A stretch of 14,081 bases of DNA from an uncultured Micavibrio sp. (lineage in GTDB: Bacteria > Pseudomonadota > Alphaproteobacteria > Micavibrionales > UBA1664), in the NCBI GenBank assembly GCA_937896295.1, contig CALBME010000185.1, positions 1 through 14,081 on the forward strand, given 5' to 3'. Positions 1-6,718 of this stretch are shown here, one piece after another; the stretch's first letter is position 1; every line of letters begins with the position of its first letter. The notes under the pieces were generated by a model that saw only the letters and a program-made list of their open reading frames with translations, was not told the DNA's origin and made no database searches. Both the position numbers and the translations under genes were made by a program.

Positions 1-40
1 GCACGGCCAGGCGCATGGGGGACAGGGTCACGCCGCTCAT
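1..40 (-). CDS. Possible 5' end of a divergent gene (13 codons, runs off the edge)
   Basis: On the minus strand an ATG at 40 opens a frame (MSGVTLSPMRLAV) that leaves the window at base 1. An AGGGAG-like ribosome binding site lies about 6 bases upstream of the ATG, which is the only positive evidence. The fragment is too short to identify. If real, it belongs to the same GC-rich donor segment as the adjacent ProQ-like fragment and would be transcribed divergently from it. Low confidence. Confidence 0.2.
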   Translation of the reverse strand, partial: MSGVTLSPMRLAV

Positions 41-61
41 GCCGGGCTCCCTGCGCTGGCC

Positions 62-1075
62 TTGGCTGTGGCGGTGATGGTCCAGACCTCGGGCGCGCAG
101 CTGCTGGAGCTGGCGGCGCTGTACCCGCGCCTGTTTGGCGAGGCGCCGCTGCCGCTCAAGCGCGGCATCTTCGACGACCTGATGGCCGCCCACCCCGAAC
201 AGTTCGAGCGCGAAGGGGTCATCGCGCAGAAATATGCGTTCATGGGCCTTGTGAAATTCCAGGGTGTGGGGCCGAAACTGCAGGCCGGTGAATACGTGAT
301 GACCCCGGGGATCAGCCTGAGAAACGTTCTCGCCAAGCTGGTGCAGGGCGATGTTTTTGCACGCAATGTCACCATTCCCGAAGGTCTGACATCGTATGAG
401 ATCATGAATATCCTGAACGCCGCGCCAGTCATGAATGGCGTGATCGCCCTTGCGCCGCCGGAAGGCAGCGTCATGCCGGATACGTATGCATATATTCGTG
501 GTGAAGATCGTACCCGCATTCTGGCCGAGGCTCAGCGCGCGATGGACGACACGCTGAACGACCTGTGGGAGAAACGCGCGCCGGGCCTGCCCCTGACGAC
601 ACCTCAGGAGGCGCTGGCGCTTGCATCCATCGTCGAAAAGGAGACGCGCCTGCCGGCGGAGCGCGCGCGCGTGGCCGGTGTATATATCAATCGCCTGCGC
701 AAGAACATGATGCTGCAGTCCGATCCGACCGTGATTTATGCGATCACCAAAGGCATGGGCAAGATCGACCGGGTGCTGTACGAGCATCTGGAAGTTGATT
801 CGCCTTTCAACACCTATCGCAATACAGGACTGCCCCCGACACCGATCTGCGCGCCGGGCCGTGCCTCGATCGAAGCGGCTCTGAACCCCGAATCGCATGA
901 CTATGTGTATTTTGTCGCAGACGGTCAGGGCGGGCATATATTCGCCAAAACCATGGCCGAGCAGGAAGCCAACGTAGCCAAATACCGTGCCTTCCAGCGG
1001 GCTGAACGCGCCGCCCAGGCGGCTGGTCAGGTTTCGCCCAAGGAAGCTGTGGAAACACCGGTTCAGAAGCCCTGA
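62..1075 (+). CDS. mltG: Endolytic murein transglycosylase MltG (YceG-like), 5' end replaced by a ProQ-like fragment
   Basis: MltG cleaves nascent peptidoglycan strands at the inner membrane and so sets glycan length. From about residue 52 the protein follows the family: the end of the LysM-like region (GVIA, then LQAGEYVMTPGISL, residues 74-86), the VTIPEG motif (103-108), the catalytic motif ASIVEKET (188-195, with E192 matching the catalytic Glu of E. coli MltG), SDPTVIYAI (220-228) and the SPFNTYRNTGLPPTPICAPG region (247-266). The C-terminus is a short polar tail. The normal N-terminal membrane anchor and first part of the LysM-like domain are missing; residues 1-51 instead match a ProQ/FinO domain. 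The true start is therefore not in this sequence, and 62 is only the start of the open frame. It lies 75 bases upstream of dnaN. Identity as MltG is secure; integrity of the 5' end is not. Confidence 0.85.
   Translation: MAVAVMVQTSGAQLLELAALYPRLFGEAPLPLKRGIFDDLMAAHPEQFEREGVIAQKYAFMGLVKFQGVGPKLQAGEYVMTPGISLRNVLAKLVQGDVFARNVTIPEGLTSYEIMNILNAAPVMNGVIALAPPEGSVMPDTYAYIRGEDRTRILAEAQRAMDDTLNDLWEKRAPGLPLTTPQEALALASIVEKETRLPAERARVAGVYINRLRKNMMLQSDPTVIYAITKGMGKIDRVLYEHLEVDSPFNTYRNTGLPPTPICAPGRASIEAALNPESHDYVYFVADGQGGHIFAKTMAEQEANVAKYRAFQRAERAAQAAGQVSPKEAVETPVQKP
77..217 (+). pseudogene. ProQ/FinO-domain RNA chaperone, N-terminal fragment
   Basis: The first ~50 residues of the frame starting at TTG 62 (or ATG 77) carry the ProQ/FinO signature: LYPRLFGE, then PLKRGIFDDL, then AAHPEQFERE. 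In this family (small RNA-binding proteins that bind structured sRNAs and 3' ends) the next part should be a helix ending in an arginine-rich HxRSxRYL-type motif. That part is absent: from about base 212 the frame instead reads as MltG. The frame is also open upstream to base 2. The fragment is very GC-rich and most resembles the short ProQ proteins of beta- and gammaproteobacteria, unlike the alphaproteobacterial core of the window. I read it as a foreign piece joined to mltG by contig mis-assembly. The domain identity is from memory of the family, without a search. Confidence 0.65.
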
Positions 1076-1150
1076 AAGGCGCTTGTAACCGCGTTTTAGA
1101 GCGTATACGGTTTGAGTGAACCATAATCATTTTTTAGGGGCAAAAGCGCC

Positions 1151-2269
1151 ATGAAATTGTCGATCAGCCGTGCAGATTTAATGCGGGCACTTTCACACGT
1201 CCAAAGCGTTGTGGAACGGCGTAACACCATCCCCATCCTGTCCAACGTCCGCCTGCAGGCCCGCGAAGGCGCTCTGTCGCTTTCGGCCACCGACATGGAC
1301 CTGGAAATCAATGAAACCGTACCCGCGCAGGTGACGACCGTCGGTTCCACCACCGCACCGGCGCATACCCTGCACGACATCGTGCGCAAACTGCCTGACG
1401 GCGGCACCGTTGAAATGTCGCTGGAAGGTTCCGGCGCCATGATGACCGTAAAATCGGGTCGCTCGGTTTTCAAACTGTCTTGTCTGCCGGTTTCGGATTT
1501 CCCTGAACTGGGCAAAGGCGACATGGATATCAACTTCTCGGTCCCGGCCGCATCCATGCGCGATCTGATCGACAAATCGCGCTTCGCAATGTCGGCCGAT
1601 GAAACCCGTTATTACCTCAACGGCATCTACGTTCACGCGGCCCAGCACAACGGCGTCAGCGTTCTGCGTGCGGTTGCGACCGACGGTCACCGCCTGGCGC
1701 GATTCCAGATGCCGCTGCCCGAGGGCGCTGCAAAAATGCCGGGTGTCATCATCCCGCGCAAAACCGTAGGCGAACTGCGCAAGTTGCTTGAAGAGGCCGC
1801 CGACAACGTCAAGGTCAGCCTGTCTGACAACAAGGTACGTTTTTCGGTCGACCATATCGAAATGACATCCAAGCTGATCGACGGCACGTTCCCGGATTAC
1901 GAGAAAGTCATCCCGAACGATAACAACAAGGTCATCGAGGTCGATTCCAAGGCCTTTTCGCAGGCCATCGACCGTGTGTCGACCATTTCGAGCGAGAAGA
2001 CCCGCGCCGTTAAAATCACGATCAACGGCAAGGGGATGACCCTGTCGGCCCAGTCTCCGGATTCAGGTTCGGCCACGGAAGAGATCGAAATCAACAACGA
2101 CAACGTTGCGCTGGAGATCGGTTTTAATTCCCGTTATCTGCTGGATATCACCCAGCAGATCGATTCGGACGGATGCCGTATGGTGCTGGCCGATGGTACG
2201 GGGCCCACGATCATTCAGGATTCATCCGATGAAAGTGCACTTTACGTGCTCATGCCCCTCCGTGTCTAA
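1151..2269 (+). CDS. dnaN: DNA polymerase III subunit beta (sliding clamp)
   Basis: DnaN forms the ring-shaped dimeric clamp that tethers DNA polymerase III and other partners to DNA. At 372 residues it has the usual length and covers the three repeated clamp domains. Recognisable blocks are the N-terminal MKLSISRADLMRALSHVQ and RRNTIPILSNV, the TRYYLNGIYVH and ATDGHRLA segments of the middle domain, DGTFPDYEKVIP, and the C-terminal YVLMPLRV, whose terminal residues line the partner-binding pocket in the family. ATG 1151 is chosen because the homology begins there and AGGGG at 1136-1140 sits ten bases upstream. In the 75-base gap after mltG a CATAAT (1122-1127) could be a -10 element, but I see no good -35. 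Transcription ends at the hairpin at 2328-2360. In many alphaproteobacteria recF and gyrB follow; here a reversed tspO separates dnaN from recF. Confidence 0.97.
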   Translation: MKLSISRADLMRALSHVQSVVERRNTIPILSNVRLQAREGALSLSATDMDLEINETVPAQVTTVGSTTAPAHTLHDIVRKLPDGGTVEMSLEGSGAMMTVKSGRSVFKLSCLPVSDFPELGKGDMDINFSVPAASMRDLIDKSRFAMSADETRYYLNGIYVHAAQHNGVSVLRAVATDGHRLARFQMPLPEGAAKMPGVIIPRKTVGELRKLLEEAADNVKVSLSDNKVRFSVDHIEMTSKLIDGTFPDYEKVIPNDNNKVIEVDSKAFSQAIDRVSTISSEKTRAVKITINGKGMTLSAQSPDSGSATEEIEINNDNVALEIGFNSRYLLDITQQIDSDGCRMVLADGTGPTIIQDSSDESALYVLMPLRV

Positions 2270-2327
2270 ACGCGCTTCGCGCTAGGGGCGCGTCGGAGAA
2301 TCGGTATAGAGTTTGTCATCACCAGTC

Positions 2328-2360
2328 AGCGCCGAGGTTTTTCCCTCGGCGCTTTTTTTT
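2328..2360 (+). terminator. Rho-independent terminator of dnaN
   Basis: A ten-base-pair perfect stem (AGCGCCGAGG at 2328-2337 with CCTCGGCGCT at 2344-2353) encloses a six-base loop and runs into eight T residues (2353-2360). It is oriented for dnaN. The T tract reaches the stop codon of the convergent tspO gene (2359-2361). On the minus strand the stem is not followed by a T tract, so it would serve tspO poorly. Just after the dnaN stop there is also a weaker inverted repeat, ACGCGC (2270-2275) with GCGCGT (2288-2293), without a T tract. Confidence 0.9.
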
Positions 2361-2829
2361 AGTTAAGGCGCATGACGGCAAAGGTCAGCCATGTGGCAAA
2401 GGATACCCAGGCCAGATAGGGAATCATCAGCCAAGTGACCATGCGGTCAAAGCTGTACGCCCTGATCATGGTAACGGCACTCAGGATGACGATGGCTAGC
2501 AGCATCAAAAATGCAGCCTGAAAATTCGCCATGCCAAAAAAGACGAACGACCAGGCGTAGTTGATGGCCAGCTGTGTCAGGAAAAGCCCGAGCGTGATGC
2601 GCGCGGGTTTCAATGCGCGGGCCAGCCACAGGCGCCAGAGGACGACACCCAGCATGGCGTAAAGCACGATCCATACGGGGGCGAAAACCCAGTCGGGCGG
2701 GTTCAGCGTGGATTTTTCAATGTCGCGATACCACGTCGTAACGGCCTGTTGTGTCACGAAATAAGATGTCAGCCACGACAAAATCTGTAGGATAAGAACA
2801 GTGGCGCCGAGGTATACATACCGGATCAT
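2359..2829 (-). CDS. tspO: TspO/MBR family tryptophan-rich sensory protein
   Basis: This is a 156-residue membrane protein with five predicted transmembrane helices and the conserved TspO/MBR motifs: NPPDWVFAPVWIVLY (43-57), NYAWSFVFF (90-98) and PYLAWVSFATWL (137-148), ending in the typical LN. Bacterial TspO proteins sit in the envelope membrane and bind tetrapyrroles such as protoporphyrin IX; in Rhodobacter TspO affects photosynthesis gene expression, and other members are linked to stress responses. The ligand here cannot be told from sequence. ATG 2829 is supported by AAAAGG seven bases upstream. The gene runs opposite to its neighbours: convergent with dnaN, with its stop touching the dnaN terminator, and divergent from recF across 72 bases. 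Composition resembles the neighbouring genes, so nothing marks it as recently acquired. Confidence 0.9.
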   Translation of the reverse strand: MIRYVYLGATVLILQILSWLTSYFVTQQAVTTWYRDIEKSTLNPPDWVFAPVWIVLYAMLGVVLWRLWLARALKPARITLGLFLTQLAINYAWSFVFFGMANFQAAFLMLLAIVILSAVTMIRAYSFDRMVTWLMIPYLAWVSFATWLTFAVMRLN

Positions 2830-2901
2830 GCATTAACCTTTTCGTTGCTTCATGAAGGCCTTGCGGGGGCCAAAACAATAAAACCGTAATGGAAATAAAG
2901 T

Positions 2902-4035
2902 ATGTCGTTTGTCCGTTCCCTTCAACTGCACGCGTTTCGGAATTACCGCGACATGTCGGTCAGCGACCTGAAGCCCGGTTTCGTGGTCCTCACGGGGGCA
3001 AACGGCGTGGGGAAGACCAATATTCTCGAGGCGGTCAGCCTGTTAAGCCCCGGCCGTGGTCTGCGCAGCGCTAAAATGGGCGATTTACGCAACCGCGCCC
3101 TGCCGGACGGCGTGCCCTGGTCCATCGCATCCACCGTCGAAACGGCTGTAGGTGAGGTTAAAATCGGTACAGGCAGCCGTGAAGAACGCCGCATCGCCCG
3201 GGTCAATGGTGTGGATCTGAAGGCGCAGGCGGATCTGGCGGAATACGTCACCTGTGTCTGGCTGACCCCGCAGATGGACGGGCTTTTCCTGAATGCCGCA
3301 TCGGACCGACGTCGGTTTTTCGACCGGCTTGTCTATGCCTTTGACCCTGCGCATGCGGGCCGCGTGACGCGATATGAAAGCGTGATGAGCCAGCGGTCAA
3401 AACTGCTCAAGCTTGCGCGCGAAGATGGTGTGGCGGCGGATAGTGTATGGCTGTCATCGCTTGAGGCCACGATGGCCGAGACAGGCGTCGCTATTGCGGC
3501 GGCACGAACGCAGACACTGCAATCGTTAAGCGCGCATCTGGCAAAAATCCTTAAAGACACGGCCTTTCCGGTATCGCATCTGGCATTGACGGGCGGGATC
3601 GAGGAGGCGCTGGACACGGCGCCGGCGCTGGAAGTCGAAGACCGTATGCGCGACCGCCTGGCGGATGCGCGTAAATATGACGGTGAAAATGGCGGGGCCA
3701 GTGTGGGGCCGCACCGCACTGACCTGCAGGTGTCGTATGCGGACCGCAACATGCCGGCGGCCCAATGTTCGACGGGTGAGCAAAAGGCATTGCTGACCGG
3801 GATTGTTCTGGCGCATGCGGTGCGTACTGCGGAAATACGCGATGCCGCCCCTATTCTCTTGCTGGACGAGGTTGCCGCGCATCTGGATGAAAGGCGCCGT
3901 GGCAGCTTGTTTGGCATTCTTCACGACCTGCGGGCGCAGGTGTTTCTGACGGGCACCGATCATTACGTTTTCGCCGGCCTGCCATCGGCCCGTCACCTTA
4001 TGGTGGCGTCCGACATGGTGCGGGAAGCGGCCTGA
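2902..4035 (+). CDS. recF: DNA replication and repair protein RecF
   Basis: RecF is an SMC-like ATPase that binds gapped DNA and, with RecO and RecR, loads RecA at single-strand gaps and stalled forks. The 377-residue protein has the N-terminal pattern LxLHAFRNYRD, Walker A GANGVGKT (32-39), the family stretch LTPQMDGLFL with SDRRRFFDRL (121-143), GPHRTDL (269-275), the ABC signature STGEQKALL (290-298) and Walker B ILLLDEVAAHLD (318-329). All ATPase elements are intact. ATG 2902 fits the family start; the upstream TGGAAATAAAGT gives only a weak ribosome binding site. The 72-base gap with the divergent tspO must hold promoters for both genes unless recF is read from farther upstream. gyrB follows after 166 bases. 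Confidence 0.96.
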   Translation: MSFVRSLQLHAFRNYRDMSVSDLKPGFVVLTGANGVGKTNILEAVSLLSPGRGLRSAKMGDLRNRALPDGVPWSIASTVETAVGEVKIGTGSREERRIARVNGVDLKAQADLAEYVTCVWLTPQMDGLFLNAASDRRRFFDRLVYAFDPAHAGRVTRYESVMSQRSKLLKLAREDGVAADSVWLSSLEATMAETGVAIAAARTQTLQSLSAHLAKILKDTAFPVSHLALTGGIEEALDTAPALEVEDRMRDRLADARKYDGENGGASVGPHRTDLQVSYADRNMPAAQCSTGEQKALLTGIVLAHAVRTAEIRDAAPILLLDEVAAHLDERRRGSLFGILHDLRAQVFLTGTDHYVFAGLPSARHLMVASDMVREAA

Positions 4036-4201
4036 GACGCATCCGTTTTCGGAGGCTTTCCCGGTCGTTTCGGCCTGCTTTTAATCGTCCTGAAAAAACA
4101 AGTAATATCAGTAGTTTAAAACCCATGTTCCGGGGTGTTTTCCCTTGGTTATGGGCCGCGATTCTGGTAGGTTTTATCCTTCAAATCCCTGCGAGAAAAT
4201 A
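4036..4201 (+). promoter_or_regulatory. recF-gyrB intergenic region with candidate gyrB promoter
   Basis: This 166-base gap is more AT-rich than the genes around it. Two weak sigma70-like pairs are visible: TTTAAT (4080-4085) with TAATAT (4103-4108), spacing 17; and TTGGTT (4145-4150) with TAGGTT (4168-4173), spacing 17. Neither matches the consensus well. No clear terminator hairpin follows recF, so read-through from recF into gyrB is possible. gyrB promoters are often supercoiling-sensitive, but nothing here proves that. Confidence 0.3.
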
Positions 4202-6652
4202 ATGGCTGAAAATACCGTGAAAAAGACCTCCGATCCCCAAGTGGACCAAAGCGATTACGGCTCCGATTCCATCAAAGTTCTGAAAGGTCTGGATGCGGTG
4301 CGCAAGCGTCCCGGCATGTATATCGGTGATACCGATGACGGCTCGGGCCTGCATCACATGGTTTATGAAGTCATCGACAACGCGATCGATGAAAGCCTTG
4401 CCGGTCATTGCGACGAAATTTATATCTCCCTCAATGCCGATGGTTCGGTCACGGTGCGCGACAATGGCCGCGGTATTCCTGTCGACATCCATAAAGAAGA
4501 GGGTGTCTCCGCGGCCGAGGTCATCATGACCCAGCTGCATGCCGGCGGTAAGTTCGATCAGAATTCCTACAAGGTTTCGGGCGGTCTGCACGGCGTGGGC
4601 GTTTCCGTTGTCAACGCGCTGTCCGAGTGGCTGGACCTGCGCATCCGCCGTCAGGGCAAAGAATGGTATATGCGTTTCCGCCACGGCGATGCCGAGGCGC
4701 CGCTGGCCCCCGTTGCCGACTGGGATGGCCGCAATGGCACTGAAGTGACTTTCCTGCCGTCGCCCAAAACATTCACCAAAACGGAATTCGACTTTTCCAC
4801 GCTTGAAGACCGCTTCCGCGAACTGGCGTTCCTGAATTCCGGCGTCAATATCCTGTTCGTTGACCAGCGCACGGAAGAAAAGAAGGAAGTCCGCTTTAAT
4901 TTTGAGGGCGGTATCGAAAGCTTCGTCGAGTATCTCGACCGTTCGAAGGCGCCGCTGTTCAAGCCGGGCATTTCCATGAAGGGGCAGGACGGCGGCATCG
5001 GTGTCGAAGTCGCCATGGAATGGACGGACAGCTATCACGAAACCACGCTGTGCTTTACCAACAACATCCCGCAGCGCGACGGCGGCACGCACCTTGCGGG
5101 TTTCCGCGCCGCGCTGACACGCTGCATCAACAAGTACGCCAATGATTCCGGTCTTCTGAAGAAAGAGAAGGTCGACCTGACAGGCGAGGATATGCGCGAA
5201 GGTCTTACCTGCATCATTTCGGTGAAGGTGCCTGATCCCAAATTCTCGTCGCAGACGAAAGACAAGCTGGTGTCGTCAGAAGTACGCCCAGTGGTCGAAA
5301 ATGTCGTCAACGAACGTCTGACGACATGGTTTGAAGAAAACCCGCAGGAAGCTAAAAAAATCGTCGGTAAAATCGTCGAGGCCGCCACCGCCCGTGAAGC
5401 TGCGCGCAAGGCGCGGGACCTGACACGCCGCAAGGGGCTGCTTGATGTGTCCTCGCTGCCCGGAAAACTTGCCGACTGCCAGGAGCGTGACCCGTCCAAA
5501 TCTGAAATTTTCATCGTCGAGGGTGACTCGGCGGGTGGTTCGGCCAAACAGGCGCGTGACCGTAAAAACCAGGCCATCCTGCCTCTGCGCGGCAAAATCC
5601 TGAACGTGGAACGCGCGCGGTTCGACCGGATGCTGAACTCCGCCGAAATCGGCACGCTGATCACGGCGCTGGGCACAGGCATCGGGCGCGACGAATTCGA
5701 CGTCGAGAAAACGCGTTATCACAAAATCGTCATCATGACCGACGCCGACGTCGACGGCAGTCATATCCGTACGCTTTTGCTGACCTTCTTCTTCCGTCAG
5801 ATGCCGCAGGTGATTGAGCGTGGTTATCTCTACATCGCGCAGCCGCCCCTTTATAAGGTCAAGCGCGGCAACAGCTCGGAGCTTTACCTGAAGGACGACC
5901 GGGCAATGGAAGATTACCTGATCCGTATGATGCTGGATGACGGGGCGCTGGTTGCTGACGGCGAACGCGCACATACAAAGATGTTCGAACAGATTATCGA
6001 GGAATGCCGCAAACTGTCCGGCGCCGTCCATACGCTGGCGCGCAAGACCGGCAACCAGGACATTATCGAACAGGCGGCGATTGCCGGGTGTTTCGCGCCC
6101 GAAATATCGTCTGACGAGAAGCTGGGCGTTGCCGCAGGCAAGGCGCTTGCCGATCGTCTGAATGCTGTGGCCAGTGACCGCGGCAAATGGGCCGTCATGT
6201 ATACGCCGGTCGGCGGTTTCGTTGCGACCTGCACCACGCGTGGCGTCACGCATACCAACCGTATCACGGCCGAACAACAACGTTCGACCGAGGCCGTGCG
6301 TCTGCATTCCAAGCAGGAATTCCTGGCCGAACTGTTTAACCAGCCCGTTGTCCTTCAGGTGAAGGACAAGGACCATGGCAAGTATACCGGCCCTGCGGGG
6401 TTGCTGGCCGGTGTGTTTGAAGTGGGCCGCAAGGGCCTGCAGATGCAACGTTATAAAGGTCTTGGTGAGATGAACCCAGAGCAGCTGTGGGAAACCACGC
6501 TGGACCCCAGCGTACGCACCTTGCTCAAAGTCAGTGTCAAGGACGCGGAGAAAGCGTCCGAGATCTTCTCTACCCTGATGGGCGATGTCGTCGAACCCCG
6601 CCGCGAATTCATTCAGGACAATGCGCTTAAGGTCAGCAACCTCGACGTTTGA
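4202..6652 (+). CDS. gyrB: DNA gyrase subunit B
   Basis: GyrB is the ATPase subunit of DNA gyrase (A2B2), which introduces negative supercoils ahead of forks and transcription. Counting from ATG 4202 it has 816 residues. The GHKL ATPase fold shows RKRPGMYIGDTDDGSGLHH (34-52), EVIDNAIDES (56-65; E56 is the expected general base and N60 binds Mg), DNGRGIPVD (87-95) and GGLHGVGVSVVNALS (127-141). The transducer lysine is in QTKDKL (351-356). The TOPRIM domain has EGDSAGGSA (440-448) and DADVDGS (514-520). The C-terminal tail has the GyrA-contact motif YKGLGEMNPEQLWETT. The ~170-residue insert typical of Gram-negative GyrB lies between TOPRIM and tail. The frame is open to TTG 4145, but those codons are not GyrB-like and read through candidate promoter sequence, so 4202 is preferred although its ribosome binding site (GCGAG) is weak. 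Confidence 0.97.
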   Translation: MAENTVKKTSDPQVDQSDYGSDSIKVLKGLDAVRKRPGMYIGDTDDGSGLHHMVYEVIDNAIDESLAGHCDEIYISLNADGSVTVRDNGRGIPVDIHKEEGVSAAEVIMTQLHAGGKFDQNSYKVSGGLHGVGVSVVNALSEWLDLRIRRQGKEWYMRFRHGDAEAPLAPVADWDGRNGTEVTFLPSPKTFTKTEFDFSTLEDRFRELAFLNSGVNILFVDQRTEEKKEVRFNFEGGIESFVEYLDRSKAPLFKPGISMKGQDGGIGVEVAMEWTDSYHETTLCFTNNIPQRDGGTHLAGFRAALTRCINKYANDSGLLKKEKVDLTGEDMREGLTCIISVKVPDPKFSSQTKDKLVSSEVRPVVENVVNERLTTWFEENPQEAKKIVGKIVEAATAREAARKARDLTRRKGLLDVSSLPGKLADCQERDPSKSEIFIVEGDSAGGSAKQARDRKNQAILPLRGKILNVERARFDRMLNSAEIGTLITALGTGIGRDEFDVEKTRYHKIVIMTDADVDGSHIRTLLLTFFFRQMPQVIERGYLYIAQPPLYKVKRGNSSELYLKDDRAMEDYLIRMMLDDGALVADGERAHTKMFEQIIEECRKLSGAVHTLARKTGNQDIIEQAAIAGCFAPEISSDEKLGVAAGKALADRLNAVASDRGKWAVMYTPVGGFVATCTTRGVTHTNRITAEQQRSTEAVRLHSKQEFLAELFNQPVVLQVKDKDHGKYTGPAGLLAGVFEVGRKGLQMQRYKGLGEMNPEQLWETTLDPSVRTLLKVSVKDAEKASEIFSTLMGDVVEPRREFIQDNALKVSNLDV

Positions 6653-6671
6653 TCTGATTTTTTTAGGATAA

Positions 6672-6701
6672 AAAAACCCGGCTCTGACAGGCCGGGTTTT
6701 T
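6672..6701. terminator. Bidirectional Rho-independent terminator between gyrB and dotL
   Basis: A perfect 11-base-pair stem (AAAAACCCGGC at 6672-6682 with GCCGGGTTTTT at 6691-6701) encloses an eight-base loop. The A-run on the left and T-run on the right give a U tract on both transcripts, so it can end gyrB on the plus strand and the dotM-X-dotL operon on the minus strand. It lies 19 bases after the gyrB stop and 17 bases after the dotL stop. Confidence 0.92.
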
Positions 6702-6718
6702 ATTATGCGATGTGTTGG

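Noticed and set aside
4145..4201. Upstream TTG start for gyrB adding 19 residues
   Set aside because: The extra codons are not GyrB-like and overlap a candidate promoter; ATG 4202 gives the usual GyrB start.
5276..6448. 390-codon minus-strand open frame
   Set aside because: Antisense shadow of gyrB, whose TOPRIM and tail motifs are intact on the plus strand.
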